A stretch of DNA of 64,000 nucleotides. It comes from Pseudomonas sp. QTF5. GTDB taxonomy: Bacteria; Pseudomonadota; Gammaproteobacteria; Pseudomonadales; Pseudomonadaceae. Within the stretch, counting starts at the first letter, position 1; every line of letters begins with the position of its first letter. Position numbers and translations under genes: made by a program. Location: contig NZ_AZRW02000004.1 of NCBI RefSeq assembly GCF_000512695.2, forward strand, positions 124,001 through 188,000. The letters are read 5' to 3'. The notes below the pieces were generated by a model. That model made no database searches, had not been told where the DNA came from, and saw only the letters and a program-made list of their open reading frames with translations. Shown here piece after piece: positions 8,576 through 16,941 of this stretch.

Positions 8576-9193
8576 TTAGCGCATATCGCGTTCGACACCA
8601 GACAGACTCGCCTGGAAAGCCTCACGCGCAAACGAGCGCTCCATATAATCAAGCAGCGGCTTGGCAGGCCGCGGCAGTTCAATACCCAGAATCGGCAATC
8701 GCCAGAGTATTGGCAATAGGCAGCAATCCACCAGACTTTGTTCCTCACTGAGGAAAAACGGCTTGTCGGCGAACAACGGCGACACGCCGGTCAGGCTTTC
8801 GCGCAGCTCTTTACGAGCCACGACACGGGCTGCTTCCTTGGTCTTCGAATCCAGGATCAGATCCACCAGGCCACACCAGTCACGCTGAATACGATGAATC
8901 AGCAGACGACTGTTGGCACGCGCCACTGGATAAACCGGCAGTAACGGCGGGTGCGGGTAACGCTCATCCAGATACTCCATCACCACGGTCGACTCCCACA
9001 ACGCCAGGTCACGATCGACCAGGGTGGGCAGGCTTCCGTAAGGGTTCACCTCAATCAGTTTAGGCGGCTGGCGACCAGCTTCCACGTAAATGATCTCGGC
9101 GCTGACACCCTTCTCTGCAAGTACGATGCGCACTCGGTGGGAATAGTGGTCGGCGGGGTCGGAGTAACAGGCCAACCGATTGGTCACGCCCAT
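8576..9193 (-). CDS. sspA: Stringent starvation protein A
   Basis: A 205-residue GST-fold protein that binds RNA polymerase and modulates stationary-phase and acid-stress transcription. The N-terminal thioredoxin-like domain has '[20 protein letters not shown]' and the glutaredoxin-type '[18 protein letters not shown]'; an all-helical C-terminal domain follows. The context (petCBA upstream, sspB downstream) is the standard one in gamma-proteobacteria. Confidence 0.96.
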   Translation of the reverse strand: MGVTNRLACYSDPADHYSHRVRIVLAEKGVSAEIIYVEAGRQPPKLIEVNPYGSLPTLVDRDLALWESTVVMEYLDERYPHPPLLPVYPVARANSRLLIHRIQRDWCGLVDLILDSKTKEAARVVARKELRESLTGVSPLFADKPFFLSEEQSLVDCCLLPILWRLPILGIELPRPAKPLLDYMERSFAREAFQASLSGVERDMR

Positions 9194-9237
9194 GGCGGTC
9201 CTCCTCGCTTGTTGAAATTATCGGAAACGGAAAAACA

Positions 9238-9315
9238 CGCGCGCCCAGAGGACGCCTCCCGTAACGCCTGGATCACCAGACTCGTTACACCTTCAGAGAC
9301 GCCCTTGGGCGCGCG
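9238..9315. other. Nested inverted repeat between petC and sspA
   Basis: The outer arms GCGCGCCCA (9241-9249 region) and TGGGCGCGC (9305-9313) enclose an inner pair GTAACG / CGTTAC with CTGG-ATCA-CCAG at its centre. The structure fills the 150-base gap downstream of petC. It could be an attenuator or terminator, but there is no clean U-tract. Confidence 0.6.
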
Positions 9316-9343
9316 CGATTAACAGCAATGGCTTACCGCTTTA

Positions 9344-10126
9344 TCAATGGACGTCTTTCCAGTATTCACGCTTGAGCAAGTAAGCGAATACGAAGAAGAA
9401 CGCCAGGTACAGCAACACATAGGTACCGATGCGCTGATGCTGCAGCTTCACCGGGTTGGCCGAGTAGGCCAGGAAGGTCACCAGGTTCTTGACCTTCTCG
9501 TCGAACTGCTCTTCGTTCAGCGTGCCGGTTTTCGGCAATACAGTCAGTTGATCGCAGGCTTCATGGGTCAAAGCCGTGCCGGTCAGCGGATCGTATTGCT
9601 TCTTGCCGTCTTCGACGATTTGAACTTGTTTACAGCCTACCACCTGACGACCCTGCAGGCCGACCAGAACGTTAGGCATGCCGACGTTCGGGAACACCTT
9701 GTTGTTCACGCCCCAAGGACGCGACGGGTCTTCATAGAACGAACGCAGATAGCCGTAGAGCCAGTCTGTGCCACGAACACGAGCCACCAGCGTCAGGTCG
9801 GGCGGCGCCGCACCGAACCAGGTCTTGGCGTCCGCCGGCTGCATGCCGATGTTCATGTGGTCGCCGATCTTCGCGCCGGTGAACACCAACTTCTCGAGCA
9901 TCAGCTCGTGAGGAATGCCCAGGTCATCGGCAACACGCTCGTAGCGCTGGAACTTGGCGCTGTGGCAGCCCATGCAATAGTTGGCGAACGTACGTGCGCC
10001 GTCCTGCATGGCTGCCTTGTCGGAAACGTCGATGTCGACCTTTTCCAACTCAGGAGCACCGGCTGTCGACGCGTACGAAAACACAGGCATCGCCGCAAGA
10101 ATCAGTACAGCAAATAGCTTTTTCAT
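9344..10126 (-). CDS. petC: Ubiquinol-cytochrome c reductase, cytochrome c1
   Basis: A 260-residue membrane-anchored c-type cytochrome of complex III. It has a signal peptide (1-20), the haem motif CMGCH in 'FANYCMGCHSAKF', an axial Met region near 'DHMNIGMQPAD', and a C-terminal anchor helix ('IGTYVLLYLAFFFVFAYLL'). The start codon overlaps the cytochrome b stop by one base (ATGA), which indicates translational coupling; the longer upstream reading lies inside petB and was discarded. Confidence 0.97.
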   Translation of the reverse strand: MKKLFAVLILAAMPVFSYASTAGAPELEKVDIDVSDKAAMQDGARTFANYCMGCHSAKFQRYERVADDLGIPHELMLEKLVFTGAKIGDHMNIGMQPADAKTWFGAAPPDLTLVARVRGTDWLYGYLRSFYEDPSRPWGVNNKVFPNVGMPNVLVGLQGRQVVGCKQVQIVEDGKKQYDPLTGTALTHEACDQLTVLPKTGTLNEEQFDEKVKNLVTFLAYSANPVKLQHQRIGTYVLLYLAFFFVFAYLLKREYWKDVH

Positions 10127-11340
10127 CAGCCAGTCACCCTTTCCGGAACCGGTTTGGTCTTCTCGAGCCTGGTGTAGAACGGCATCAGAATGAAGTAGGC
10201 GAAGTACAGGAAGGTACATACCTGTGACAGCAACGTACGGCCTGGCGTTGGAGCCAGAACACCCAACACACCCAGGATCACGAACGAGATGCAGAACACC
10301 CAGAGCCAGATCTTGCTCAGCCAGCCTTTGTAGCGCATCGACTTGACCGGGCTGCGGTCCAGCCACGGCAGGACGAACAGCACAGCGATGGCCGCGCCCA
10401 TGGCGATAACGCCCAGGAGCTTGTCCGGAACCGCCCGCAGAATCGCGTAGAACGGTGTGAAGTACCAGACCGGAGCGATGTGCTCAGGGGTCTTGAAGGC
10501 GTTCGCCACTTCAAAGTTCGGCTTCTCGAGGAAGTAGCCGCCCATTTCCGGGAAGAAGAACACGATCGAGCAGAAGATGAACAGGAACACCACTACGCCG
10601 ACGATATCTTTCACGGTGTAGTACGGGTGGAAGGCAATGCCGTCCAGCGGTACGCCGTTTTCGTCTTTGTGCTTCTTGATGTCGACGCCATCCGGGTTGT
10701 TCGAACCGACTTCATGCAGCGCCAGAATGTGCACCACTACCAGACCGAGGATCACGATCGGCAGGGCAACCACATGCAAGGCAAAGAAGCGGTTCAGGGT
10801 AATTCCGGAAATCAGGTAGTCACCACGAATCCACTGAGTCAGGTCGTTACCGATGACCGGGATCGCACCGAACAGCGAGATGATCACCTGGGCACCCCAG
10901 TAGGACATCTGGCCCCACGGCAGCAGATAACCCATGAAGGCTTCAGCCATCAGCGCCAGATAGATCAGCATGCCGAAGACCCACACCAGCTCACGCGGTT
11001 TCTGGTACGAACCGTAGAGCAGACCACGGAACATGTGCAGATAAACCACGATGAAGAACGCCGAAGCGCCGGTTGAGTGCAGCAGACGCAGGATCGAGCC
11101 GTACTCGACGTCGCGCATGATGTATTCGACGGAAGCAAATGCTTCTTCGGCCGATGGGGTGTAGCTCATGGTCAGCCAGACACCGGTAACGATCTGGTTG
11201 ACCAGAACGAGCAATGCCAGGGAGCCAAAGAAATAGAAGAAGTTGAAGTTCTTCGGGGCGTAGTACTTGCTGAGATGGTCTTCCCACATTTTGGTTGCGG
11301 GGAAGCGCGCATCAACCCAATCCATGAACTTGCTCATCAC
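10126..11340 (-). CDS. petB: Ubiquinol-cytochrome c reductase, cytochrome b
   Basis: A 404-residue integral membrane subunit carrying haems bL and bH and the quinol sites. Visible marks are the helix-B histidine region 'LLRLLHSTGASAFFIVVYLHMFRGL', the Qo-site 'PEW'-type loop (here 'PVWYFTPFYAILR') and 'NRFFALHVVALPIVI' with the second pair of haem histidines. It overlaps petA by four bases upstream and petC by one base downstream, forming the petABC operon. Confidence 0.98.
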   Translation of the reverse strand: MMSKFMDWVDARFPATKMWEDHLSKYYAPKNFNFFYFFGSLALLVLVNQIVTGVWLTMSYTPSAEEAFASVEYIMRDVEYGSILRLLHSTGASAFFIVVYLHMFRGLLYGSYQKPRELVWVFGMLIYLALMAEAFMGYLLPWGQMSYWGAQVIISLFGAIPVIGNDLTQWIRGDYLISGITLNRFFALHVVALPIVILGLVVVHILALHEVGSNNPDGVDIKKHKDENGVPLDGIAFHPYYTVKDIVGVVVFLFIFCSIVFFFPEMGGYFLEKPNFEVANAFKTPEHIAPVWYFTPFYAILRAVPDKLLGVIAMGAAIAVLFVLPWLDRSPVKSMRYKGWLSKIWLWVFCISFVILGVLGVLAPTPGRTLLSQVCTFLYFAYFILMPFYTRLEKTKPVPERVTG

Positions 11341-11930
11341 GCTTTCTCCGTATCGACGCCAATGACAATGATGTCATCGGTCTCATAGGAATGCGGGGGA
11401 ACTGGCAGGTTCAAAGGCGCGGGTTGCGACTTGTAGACGCGGCCAGCCAAATCGTAGTGGGAACCGTGGCAAGGGCAGAAATAACCACCTACCCAATCCT
11501 TGCCCAAGTCGGCAGGTGCCACTTCAGGGCGGAAGGTCGGTGAGCAACCCAGGTGAGTGCAGATACCGATCAGCAGCAGAACTTCTGGCTTGATCGAACG
11601 CGTTTCCGGGTCGACATAGGTCGGTTGCGTCGAGCTCTTGGAGGTGGGGTCAGACAGTTGACCCTCGATCTTTTTCAGATTCCCCAGGATTTCCTCGGTA
11701 CGGCGGACAATGAACACCGGCTGGCCGCGCCACTCAGCAATCATTTGCTGACCTGGCTCGATTTTGCTGACATTCACTTTCACCGGTGCACCTGCAGCTT
11801 TCGCCTTGGCACTGGGAAACCATGACCCCACGAACGGGACCGCAGCCCCCACCGCTCCTGCAGCACCCACCACGGATGTGGCTGCTACCAAGAAGCGACG
11901 CCGGCCTGCATTCACGCCGTCATTGCTCAT
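11337..11930 (-). CDS. petA: Ubiquinol-cytochrome c reductase, Rieske iron-sulphur subunit
   Basis: A 197-residue Rieske protein. It carries a twin-arginine-like N-terminus ('GRRRFLVAATSVVGAAG') that becomes the membrane anchor, and the 2Fe-2S ligands in the two boxes CTHLGC and CPCHGSHYD. It moves electrons from quinol to cytochrome c1. It is the first gene of petABC; the 268-base gap before it must hold the operon promoter, which I could not pin down with confidence. Confidence 0.97.
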   Translation of the reverse strand: MSNDGVNAGRRRFLVAATSVVGAAGAVGAAVPFVGSWFPSAKAKAAGAPVKVNVSKIEPGQQMIAEWRGQPVFIVRRTEEILGNLKKIEGQLSDPTSKSSTQPTYVDPETRSIKPEVLLLIGICTHLGCSPTFRPEVAPADLGKDWVGGYFCPCHGSHYDLAGRVYKSQPAPLNLPVPPHSYETDDIIVIGVDTEKA

Positions 11931-12137
11931 TCAGTCCTCTCCCATCAGCTTTGTGGCCTGTTAAATCAGGCGTCTACTAAGTAAAAATCTGAACTTATAA
12001 AAATTTTGCCGAATGGTAATGAAAACCCCCAATTCTGACAAGGTAATTACCGAGGGGCTCCACTGCCAAGCCTTGCAGTATAGGGGCTCTGTGGATGTGG
12101 CAAGTTGTCACAGAGCAATTCCTCGATAAATCGCACC

Positions 12138-12184
12138 CACAAAAAAACGCCCAGCTCCGTGAGGAAACTGGGCGTTCTTTTTTG
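12138..12184 (-). terminator. Terminator of rplM-rpsI
   Basis: The stem CGCCCAG / CTGGGCG is flanked by A and T runs on both sides, just downstream of rpsI. It could work in both directions. Confidence 0.88.
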
Positions 12185-12198
12185 AACGTGAAAGCGAA

Positions 12199-12591
12199 TT
12201 AACGCTTCGAGTACTGCGGACGCTTACGCGCTTTACGCAGACCGACTTTCTTACGTTCAACTTCACGTGCATCGCGGGTTACGAAGCCGGCTTTACGCAG
12301 AGCGCTGCGCAGAGTTTCGTCGTAGTCCATCAGAGCGCGAGTGATACCGTGGCGGATTGCGCCAGCTTGACCACTTACACCACCACCGATCACGGTGACG
12401 TAGATGTCGAACTTCTCGACAGTCTCAGTCAATTCCAGCGGCTGACGAACTACCATGCGGGCAGTTTCGCGACCGAAGAAATTATCCAGCGAACGATTGT
12501 TGATGGAGATGTTACCAGTACCCGGACGCAGGAAAACGCGTGCGGTTGCGGTCTTGCGACGGCCAGTGCCGTAATTTTGAGTCGCCGACAT
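12199..12591 (-). CDS. rpsI: 30S ribosomal protein S9
   Basis: A 130-residue S9 of standard length. It has the N-terminal '[18 protein letters not shown]' signature and the basic C-terminal tail ending in '[11 protein letters not shown]', which reaches the ribosomal P site. It is 14 bases downstream of rplM, in the universal L13-S9 operon. Confidence 0.99.
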   Translation of the reverse strand: MSATQNYGTGRRKTATARVFLRPGTGNISINNRSLDNFFGRETARMVVRQPLELTETVEKFDIYVTVIGGGVSGQAGAIRHGITRALMDYDETLRSALRKAGFVTRDAREVERKKVGLRKARKRPQYSKR

Positions 12592-12605
12592 AATGAACTA
12601 TTCCG

Positions 12606-13034
12606 TTAAAACTTCAGTTCTTGGGGCTGCTGAGCAGTATGAGGGTGTACAGCGCCCGCATAGACTTTCAGCTTACGATACATGTCGCGACCCAGCGGGT
12701 TCTTAGGCAGCATGCCTTTGACCGCGGTCTCGATCACGCGCTCAGGGGCTTTAGCGATCAGCTTTTCGAAGTTGATCGACTTGATGCCGCCCGGGAAACC
12801 GGAGTGGGAGTAGTAGATTTTGTCGGTGGTTTTAGCACCGGTTACACGAATCTGCTCGGCGTTGATAACGACGATGTAATCGCCGGTGTCAACGTGAGGA
12901 GTGTACTCAGCTTTATGCTTGCCACGCAGACGGCTCGCGATTTCGGTGGCCAGACGACCCAGGGTCTGACCTGCAGCGTCGACGACAAACCAGTCGCGCT
13001 GTACTGTTTCCGGTTTAGCAGTAAAAGTTTTCAT
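12606..13034 (-). CDS. rplM: 50S ribosomal protein L13
   Basis: A 142-residue L13 with its usual N-terminus ('[20 protein letters not shown]') and the central '[12 protein letters not shown]' motif. It is the first gene of the L13-S9 operon, with a good sigma-70 promoter about 50 bases upstream. Confidence 0.99.
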   Translation of the reverse strand: MKTFTAKPETVQRDWFVVDAAGQTLGRLATEIASRLRGKHKAEYTPHVDTGDYIVVINAEQIRVTGAKTTDKIYYSHSGFPGGIKSINFEKLIAKAPERVIETAVKGMLPKNPLGRDMYRKLKVYAGAVHPHTAQQPQELKF

Positions 13035-13075
13035 TCTTTATAGCCTCAGGGGCCGCCCTGTAAATTAGACGGCGG

Positions 13076-13104
13076 ATCTTACTGAATAGTGCGTACTTTG
13101 ACAA
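13076..13104 (-). promoter_or_regulatory. Sigma-70 promoter of rplM-rpsI
   Basis: On the minus strand TTGTCA, 17 bases, then TAAGAT. The -10 element is about 40 bases upstream of the rplM start, with a short leader. Confidence 0.65.
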
Positions 13105-13279
13105 GTCAAAGGCAGCCGGATACAGACGCTTTCGGGGGCTCGGGTCGGCGCGTCCGTTCAACGGCAAGATTCTTCGGCGGCGGCGCATCACTTCCACTGC
13201 AGAAAGAGGTGCGCAATTATGCAGATTGCGAAAAATATTTCAACCTGCTTTTATGATTGTTTTGCCCAAGGAGCACCCG

Positions 13280-14320
13280 ATGGACTATCGCCAGCTAGGC
13301 CGTACAGATCTGAACGTGAGTGCAATCTGCCTCGGCACCATGACCTGGGGCGAGCAAAACAGCGAGGCTGAAGCCTTCGCCCAGATCGAACGGGCCAAGA
13401 GCGCCGGGATCAATTTCATCGACACCGCCGAAATGTACCCGGTGCCGCCCAAGGCCGAAACCTACGCCACCACCGAGCGTTACATCGGTAATTACTTCAA
13501 AAGTCGCGGCGATCGCGCCGACTGGATCCTGGCGAGCAAGATCGCCGGCCCCGGCAACACCATCGACTACATCCGCGACAACAACCTCAAGCACAACCGC
13601 GAGCACATCGTCCAGGCCGTGGATGCGAGCCTCAAGCGCTTGCAGACTGACTACATCGACCTCTATCAGTTGCACTGGCCGGAACGCAGCACCAATTTCT
13701 TCGGACAACTGGGCTACAAGCACAAGAGCGAAGTCAACCTCACGCCGCTGGAGGACACCCTCGAAGCACTGGACGAGCAGGTCAAGGCCGGCAAGATCCG
13801 CCACATTGGCCTGTCCAACGAAACCCCGTGGGGCACCATGCGTTTCCTCGCCCTCGCCGAAGCCCGTGGCTGGCCGCGCGCCGTATCGATCCAGAACCCC
13901 TACAACCTGCTCAATCGCAGCTTCGAAGTCGGCCTGGCGGAAATCGCCATCCGCGAACAGTGCGGCCTGCTCGCCTATTCACCACTGGCGTTCGGCTTCC
14001 TGTCGGGCAAATACGAAGGGGGCGCACGTCCGCCTAAAGGTCGTCTGAGCCTCTACAGCCGCTTCAGCCGCTATTTCAATCCGCAATCGGAAGCGGCATG
14101 CAGCCGTTATGTGGCACTGGCCCGTGAACATGGCCTGGATCCGGCGCAGATGGCACTGGCATTTGTCACACAGCAACCGTTCGTCACCAGCAACATTATT
14201 GGCGCCACCACACTTGAGCAACTGGACAGCAACATTGCCAGCTGCGAGCTGAAACTTTCCGATGAAGTGCTGGCAGGGATCGAGGCGATTCACCAGGATC
14301 ATCCGAATCCTGCACCTTGA
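13280..14320 (+). CDS. Aldo/keto reductase, Tas-like
   Basis: A 346-residue NADP(H)-dependent aldo/keto reductase, the same length as E. coli Tas. It starts 'MDYRQLGRTDLNVSAICLGT'. Catalytic Asp and Tyr are in 'INFIDTAEMYP', Lys in 'ILASKIAGPG' and His in 'DLYQLHWPERS'; the C-terminal NADP site is 'NIIGATTLEQLDSNI'. The physiological substrate is unknown. The ATG at 13280 follows the Shine-Dalgarno AAGGAG; the upstream in-frame ATG is not supported. The aldo/keto reductase, acyl-CoA dehydrogenase and GlxA-type gene order after rplM matches what I recall in P. aeruginosa. Confidence 0.93.
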   Translation: MDYRQLGRTDLNVSAICLGTMTWGEQNSEAEAFAQIERAKSAGINFIDTAEMYPVPPKAETYATTERYIGNYFKSRGDRADWILASKIAGPGNTIDYIRDNNLKHNREHIVQAVDASLKRLQTDYIDLYQLHWPERSTNFFGQLGYKHKSEVNLTPLEDTLEALDEQVKAGKIRHIGLSNETPWGTMRFLALAEARGWPRAVSIQNPYNLLNRSFEVGLAEIAIREQCGLLAYSPLAFGFLSGKYEGGARPPKGRLSLYSRFSRYFNPQSEAACSRYVALAREHGLDPAQMALAFVTQQPFVTSNIIGATTLEQLDSNIASCELKLSDEVLAGIEAIHQDHPNPAP

Positions 14321-14336
14321 TCGATAGGTGAAAAGC

Positions 14337-14432
14337 CTTCGCGAGCAAGCCCGCTCCCACAGTTGATCTGTGTCGATCACAAATGAGTGCATCAACGCAG
14401 ATCAACTGTGGGAGCGGGCTTGCTCGCGAAGG
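14337..14432. repeat. REPIN, GAGCGGGCTTGCTCGCGAA type
   Basis: Inverted arms at 14337-14361 and 14406-14432 between the convergent ends of the aldo/keto reductase and acyl-CoA dehydrogenase genes. Confidence 0.9.
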
Positions 14433-14454
14433 CGATCTCGAACTCACCACACCA

Positions 14455-15591
14455 TCAAAGCGACCGCGCAATAATCTCCTTCATGATCTCATTGGTCCCG
14501 GCATAAATCCGCTGCACCCGCGCATCCGCCCACGCCCGGGCGATCGGGTATTCCCACATGAATCCGTAACCGCCATGCAATTGCACGCATTCATCGAGCA
14601 CCTTGCATTGCAGGTCGGTGCCCCAGTACTTGGCCATCGCCGCTGTCGGCACGTCAAGTTTGCCTTGCAGATGCAGTTCCAGACAGCGATCGACGAAAAC
14701 CCGGCCGATCTGGATTTCAGTCGCCATTTCAGCGAGTTTGAAGCGGGTGTTCTGGAACTCGGCGATGGCCTTGCCGAAAGCCTTGCGTTCACGGGTGTAA
14801 TCCAGCGTCCATTGCAACGCCGCTTCGGCTGACGCCAAGCCGCCGACTGCGACCGTCAGACGCTCCTGCGGCAATTCCTGCATCAGATAAGCGAAGCCCA
14901 TCCCGGCCTGGCCCAGCAGATTTTCCTTCGGCACCCGAACGTCCTGGAAGAACAATTCCGAGGTGTCCTGAGCCTTCATGCCAACCTTTTCCAGACGCTT
15001 GCCCTTGGCGAAGCCTGGCGTATTAGCCTCCACCAGAAACAGACTGGTGCCCTTCGCCCCAGCCTTCGGATCGGTCTTGGCCACGACGATCACCAGGTCA
15101 GCCAGAAAGCCATTGGTGATGAAGGTCTTCGAACCGTTGATCACGTATTCGTCGCCCTCCAGCACGGCAGTGGTTTTCACCCCTTGCAGGTCGGAACCGG
15201 CACCCGGCTCGGTCATGGCAATCGCGGTCACCATCTCGCCAGATACCAGCTTGGGCAGGTATTTGTGTTTCAGCGCTTCACTGCCGTAATGCAGGATGTA
15301 AGGCGCCACAATATCCGAATGAAGAGAAAAACCGATCCCGGTCAGACCCAGGCGACCGACCTCTTCGATCACCACCGCGCTGTAGAGAAAATCCGCTCCC
15401 AGCCCGCCGTATGCTTCCGGCAGATGCGAACAGAGCATCCCCGCCTCCCCCGCCTTGTTCCAGAGTTTGCGGTCGATATAGCCTTGTTTTTCCCATTGCC
15501 CATGGAACGGCACGGCCTCCTTTTCGAGGAACGTTCGCACGCTGTCGCGGAAAAGTTCGTGCTCGGAGCTGAACAAGGTTCTGGGGATCAT
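14455..15591 (-). CDS. Acyl-CoA dehydrogenase
   Basis: A 378-residue FAD flavoenzyme that introduces the 2,3-double bond in acyl-CoA. Signatures are 'AMTEPGAGSDLQGVKT' (PS00072 region), 'QLHGGYGFMWEYP' and the C-terminal catalytic glutamate in 'IYAGTNEIMKEIIARSL', which indicates the long-chain/isovaleryl subgroup. Its substrate is not determined by sequence alone. It is divergent from the GlxA-type regulator at 15737, which may control it. Confidence 0.95.
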   Translation of the reverse strand: MIPRTLFSSEHELFRDSVRTFLEKEAVPFHGQWEKQGYIDRKLWNKAGEAGMLCSHLPEAYGGLGADFLYSAVVIEEVGRLGLTGIGFSLHSDIVAPYILHYGSEALKHKYLPKLVSGEMVTAIAMTEPGAGSDLQGVKTTAVLEGDEYVINGSKTFITNGFLADLVIVVAKTDPKAGAKGTSLFLVEANTPGFAKGKRLEKVGMKAQDTSELFFQDVRVPKENLLGQAGMGFAYLMQELPQERLTVAVGGLASAEAALQWTLDYTRERKAFGKAIAEFQNTRFKLAEMATEIQIGRVFVDRCLELHLQGKLDVPTAAMAKYWGTDLQCKVLDECVQLHGGYGFMWEYPIARAWADARVQRIYAGTNEIMKEIIARSL

Positions 15592-15736
15592 GCGGCACCT
15601 GTCGTTATCGTTAGACGGAATTGACCTTCAGAGACTAAGCCTCGCTTCCGATACAGGACACTGGACACATCCGACAAAAAATAAGACGATCCAGCCGTCT
15701 GGTGACCACTTTCCCCTATAAGAATAAAGTTGAATT

Positions 15737-16732
15737 ATGTCTAACCAAGCCTCCACGCCCTTGCGGCGCGTCAGCATCCTGGCTATCGACCGGGTTTTCG
15801 CTTCCACCCTCATGCAAGCCAAGGATTTCTTCCATCTGGCCAGCCTGCGCTACGGCAAACAACTGGGCCACGGCCTGACACCGGCGTTTGAAACCCGGCT
15901 GGTCAGCCCCGACGGCAAACCGGTAAACAGCTTCAGCGACGTGATCATGCCGGTAGACGGCGGCCTGGAAAATGCCGACGTCATCATCCTTCCCGCCTTC
16001 TGGGACGATTTCGACACCCTCTGCAAACGTTATCCACAGGTGCTGCCGTGGCTGCGTCAGCAGCATGCACGCGGTGCCGTGTTGTGTGGCGAGGCCACCG
16101 GAGTGTTCTGGCTGGCCGAGGCCGGGTTGCTCAATGGCAAGGAAGCGACGACCTACTGGCGTTTCTTCAATGCGTTTGCCGAGCGCTTCCCGCAGGTCCA
16201 GCTCAATCAGGACAAACACCTGACCGACGCTGACAACCTGTATTGCGCCGGCGGCACCACCTCAGCCTGCGACCTCTACATTTACCTGATCGAGCGTTTT
16301 TGCGGCGCCAATGTGGCCCAGGCCGTGGCCCGCGACATTCTTTACGAAGTGCAGCGCAGCTATGCGCCGGGGCGGATCGGTTTCGGCGGGCAGAAACTGC
16401 ACCAGGATGTGATCATCCTGCAGATCCAGCATTGGCTCGAAGAACACTTCGCCGACAAGTTCCGCTTCGAAGACGTGGCCCGCGAACACGGCATGAGCAT
16501 CCGCAACTTCATGCGCCGCTTTCAGACCGCCACCGGCGACAAACCGCTGCATTACCTGCAGCGATTGCGCATTGAAACGGCCAAGGGCTTGTTGTCCGGC
16601 AGCCGCAAGAGCATCAAGACCATCAGTTATGAGGTCGGCTACGACGATGCTAGTTTCTTCGCCCGGTTGTTCCGTCAACATACCGAGCTCTCGCCGAACC
16701 AATACCGACAGCAGTTCCAGCAGGCGGCCTGA
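15737..16732 (+). CDS. GlxA-family (DJ-1/PfpI-AraC) transcriptional regulator
   Basis: A 331-residue regulator with an N-terminal DJ-1/PfpI (amidase-like) domain (about 10-200; nucleophile region 'GAVLCGEATGVFWLAEAG') and a C-terminal AraC DNA-binding domain with two HTH units ('FRFEDVAREHGMSIRNFMRR' and 'ISYEVGYDDASFFARLFRQ'). Relatives such as ArgR, CdhR and GbdR regulate amino-acid or quaternary-amine catabolism. The two neighbours are the divergent acyl-CoA dehydrogenase and the downstream amino-acid oxidase set; either could be its target. Confidence 0.92.
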   Translation: MSNQASTPLRRVSILAIDRVFASTLMQAKDFFHLASLRYGKQLGHGLTPAFETRLVSPDGKPVNSFSDVIMPVDGGLENADVIILPAFWDDFDTLCKRYPQVLPWLRQQHARGAVLCGEATGVFWLAEAGLLNGKEATTYWRFFNAFAERFPQVQLNQDKHLTDADNLYCAGGTTSACDLYIYLIERFCGANVAQAVARDILYEVQRSYAPGRIGFGGQKLHQDVIILQIQHWLEEHFADKFRFEDVAREHGMSIRNFMRRFQTATGDKPLHYLQRLRIETAKGLLSGSRKSIKTISYEVGYDDASFFARLFRQHTELSPNQYRQQFQQAA

Positions 16733-16743
16733 AACCCCGAGTG

Positions 16744-16772
16744 GGCGCCGCACCGCTTTGCGGCGCCTGTTT
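16744..16772 (+). terminator. Probable terminator of the GlxA-type gene
   Basis: The GC-rich stem GGCGCCGCA / TTTGCGGCGCC is followed by a short, weak T-tract (TGTTTC). It lies 12 bases after the stop codon. Confidence 0.6.
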
Positions 16773-16842
16773 CAACAACCAACAACTGTAATGTTTAAAA
16801 AACTGCGCCACGCGATTACCTCCCCTACATGAAAAAAGGAAT

Positions 16843-16874
16843 CAAGAGTACCGAATAACTCATCTGTACTCTTG
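16843..16874. promoter_or_regulatory. 9-bp inverted repeat upstream of the flavin monooxygenase
   Basis: CAAGAGTAC (16843-16851) and GTACTCTTG (16866-16874) are perfect inverted repeats with 14 bases between them, in an AT-rich stretch 68 bases before the start codon. It may be an operator or an RNA hairpin; no U-tract follows. Confidence 0.6.
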
Positions 16875-16941
16875 CGTGCTATCCGCCGAAAACTTCAACC
16901 TATTTTCCCCGCAAGCCAACTCGCACTTCAGGGAAGATCGC

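Noticed and set aside
13015..13197. A 60-codon minus-strand frame upstream of rplM
   Set aside because: It lies over the rplM promoter and leader and has no similarity to a known protein.
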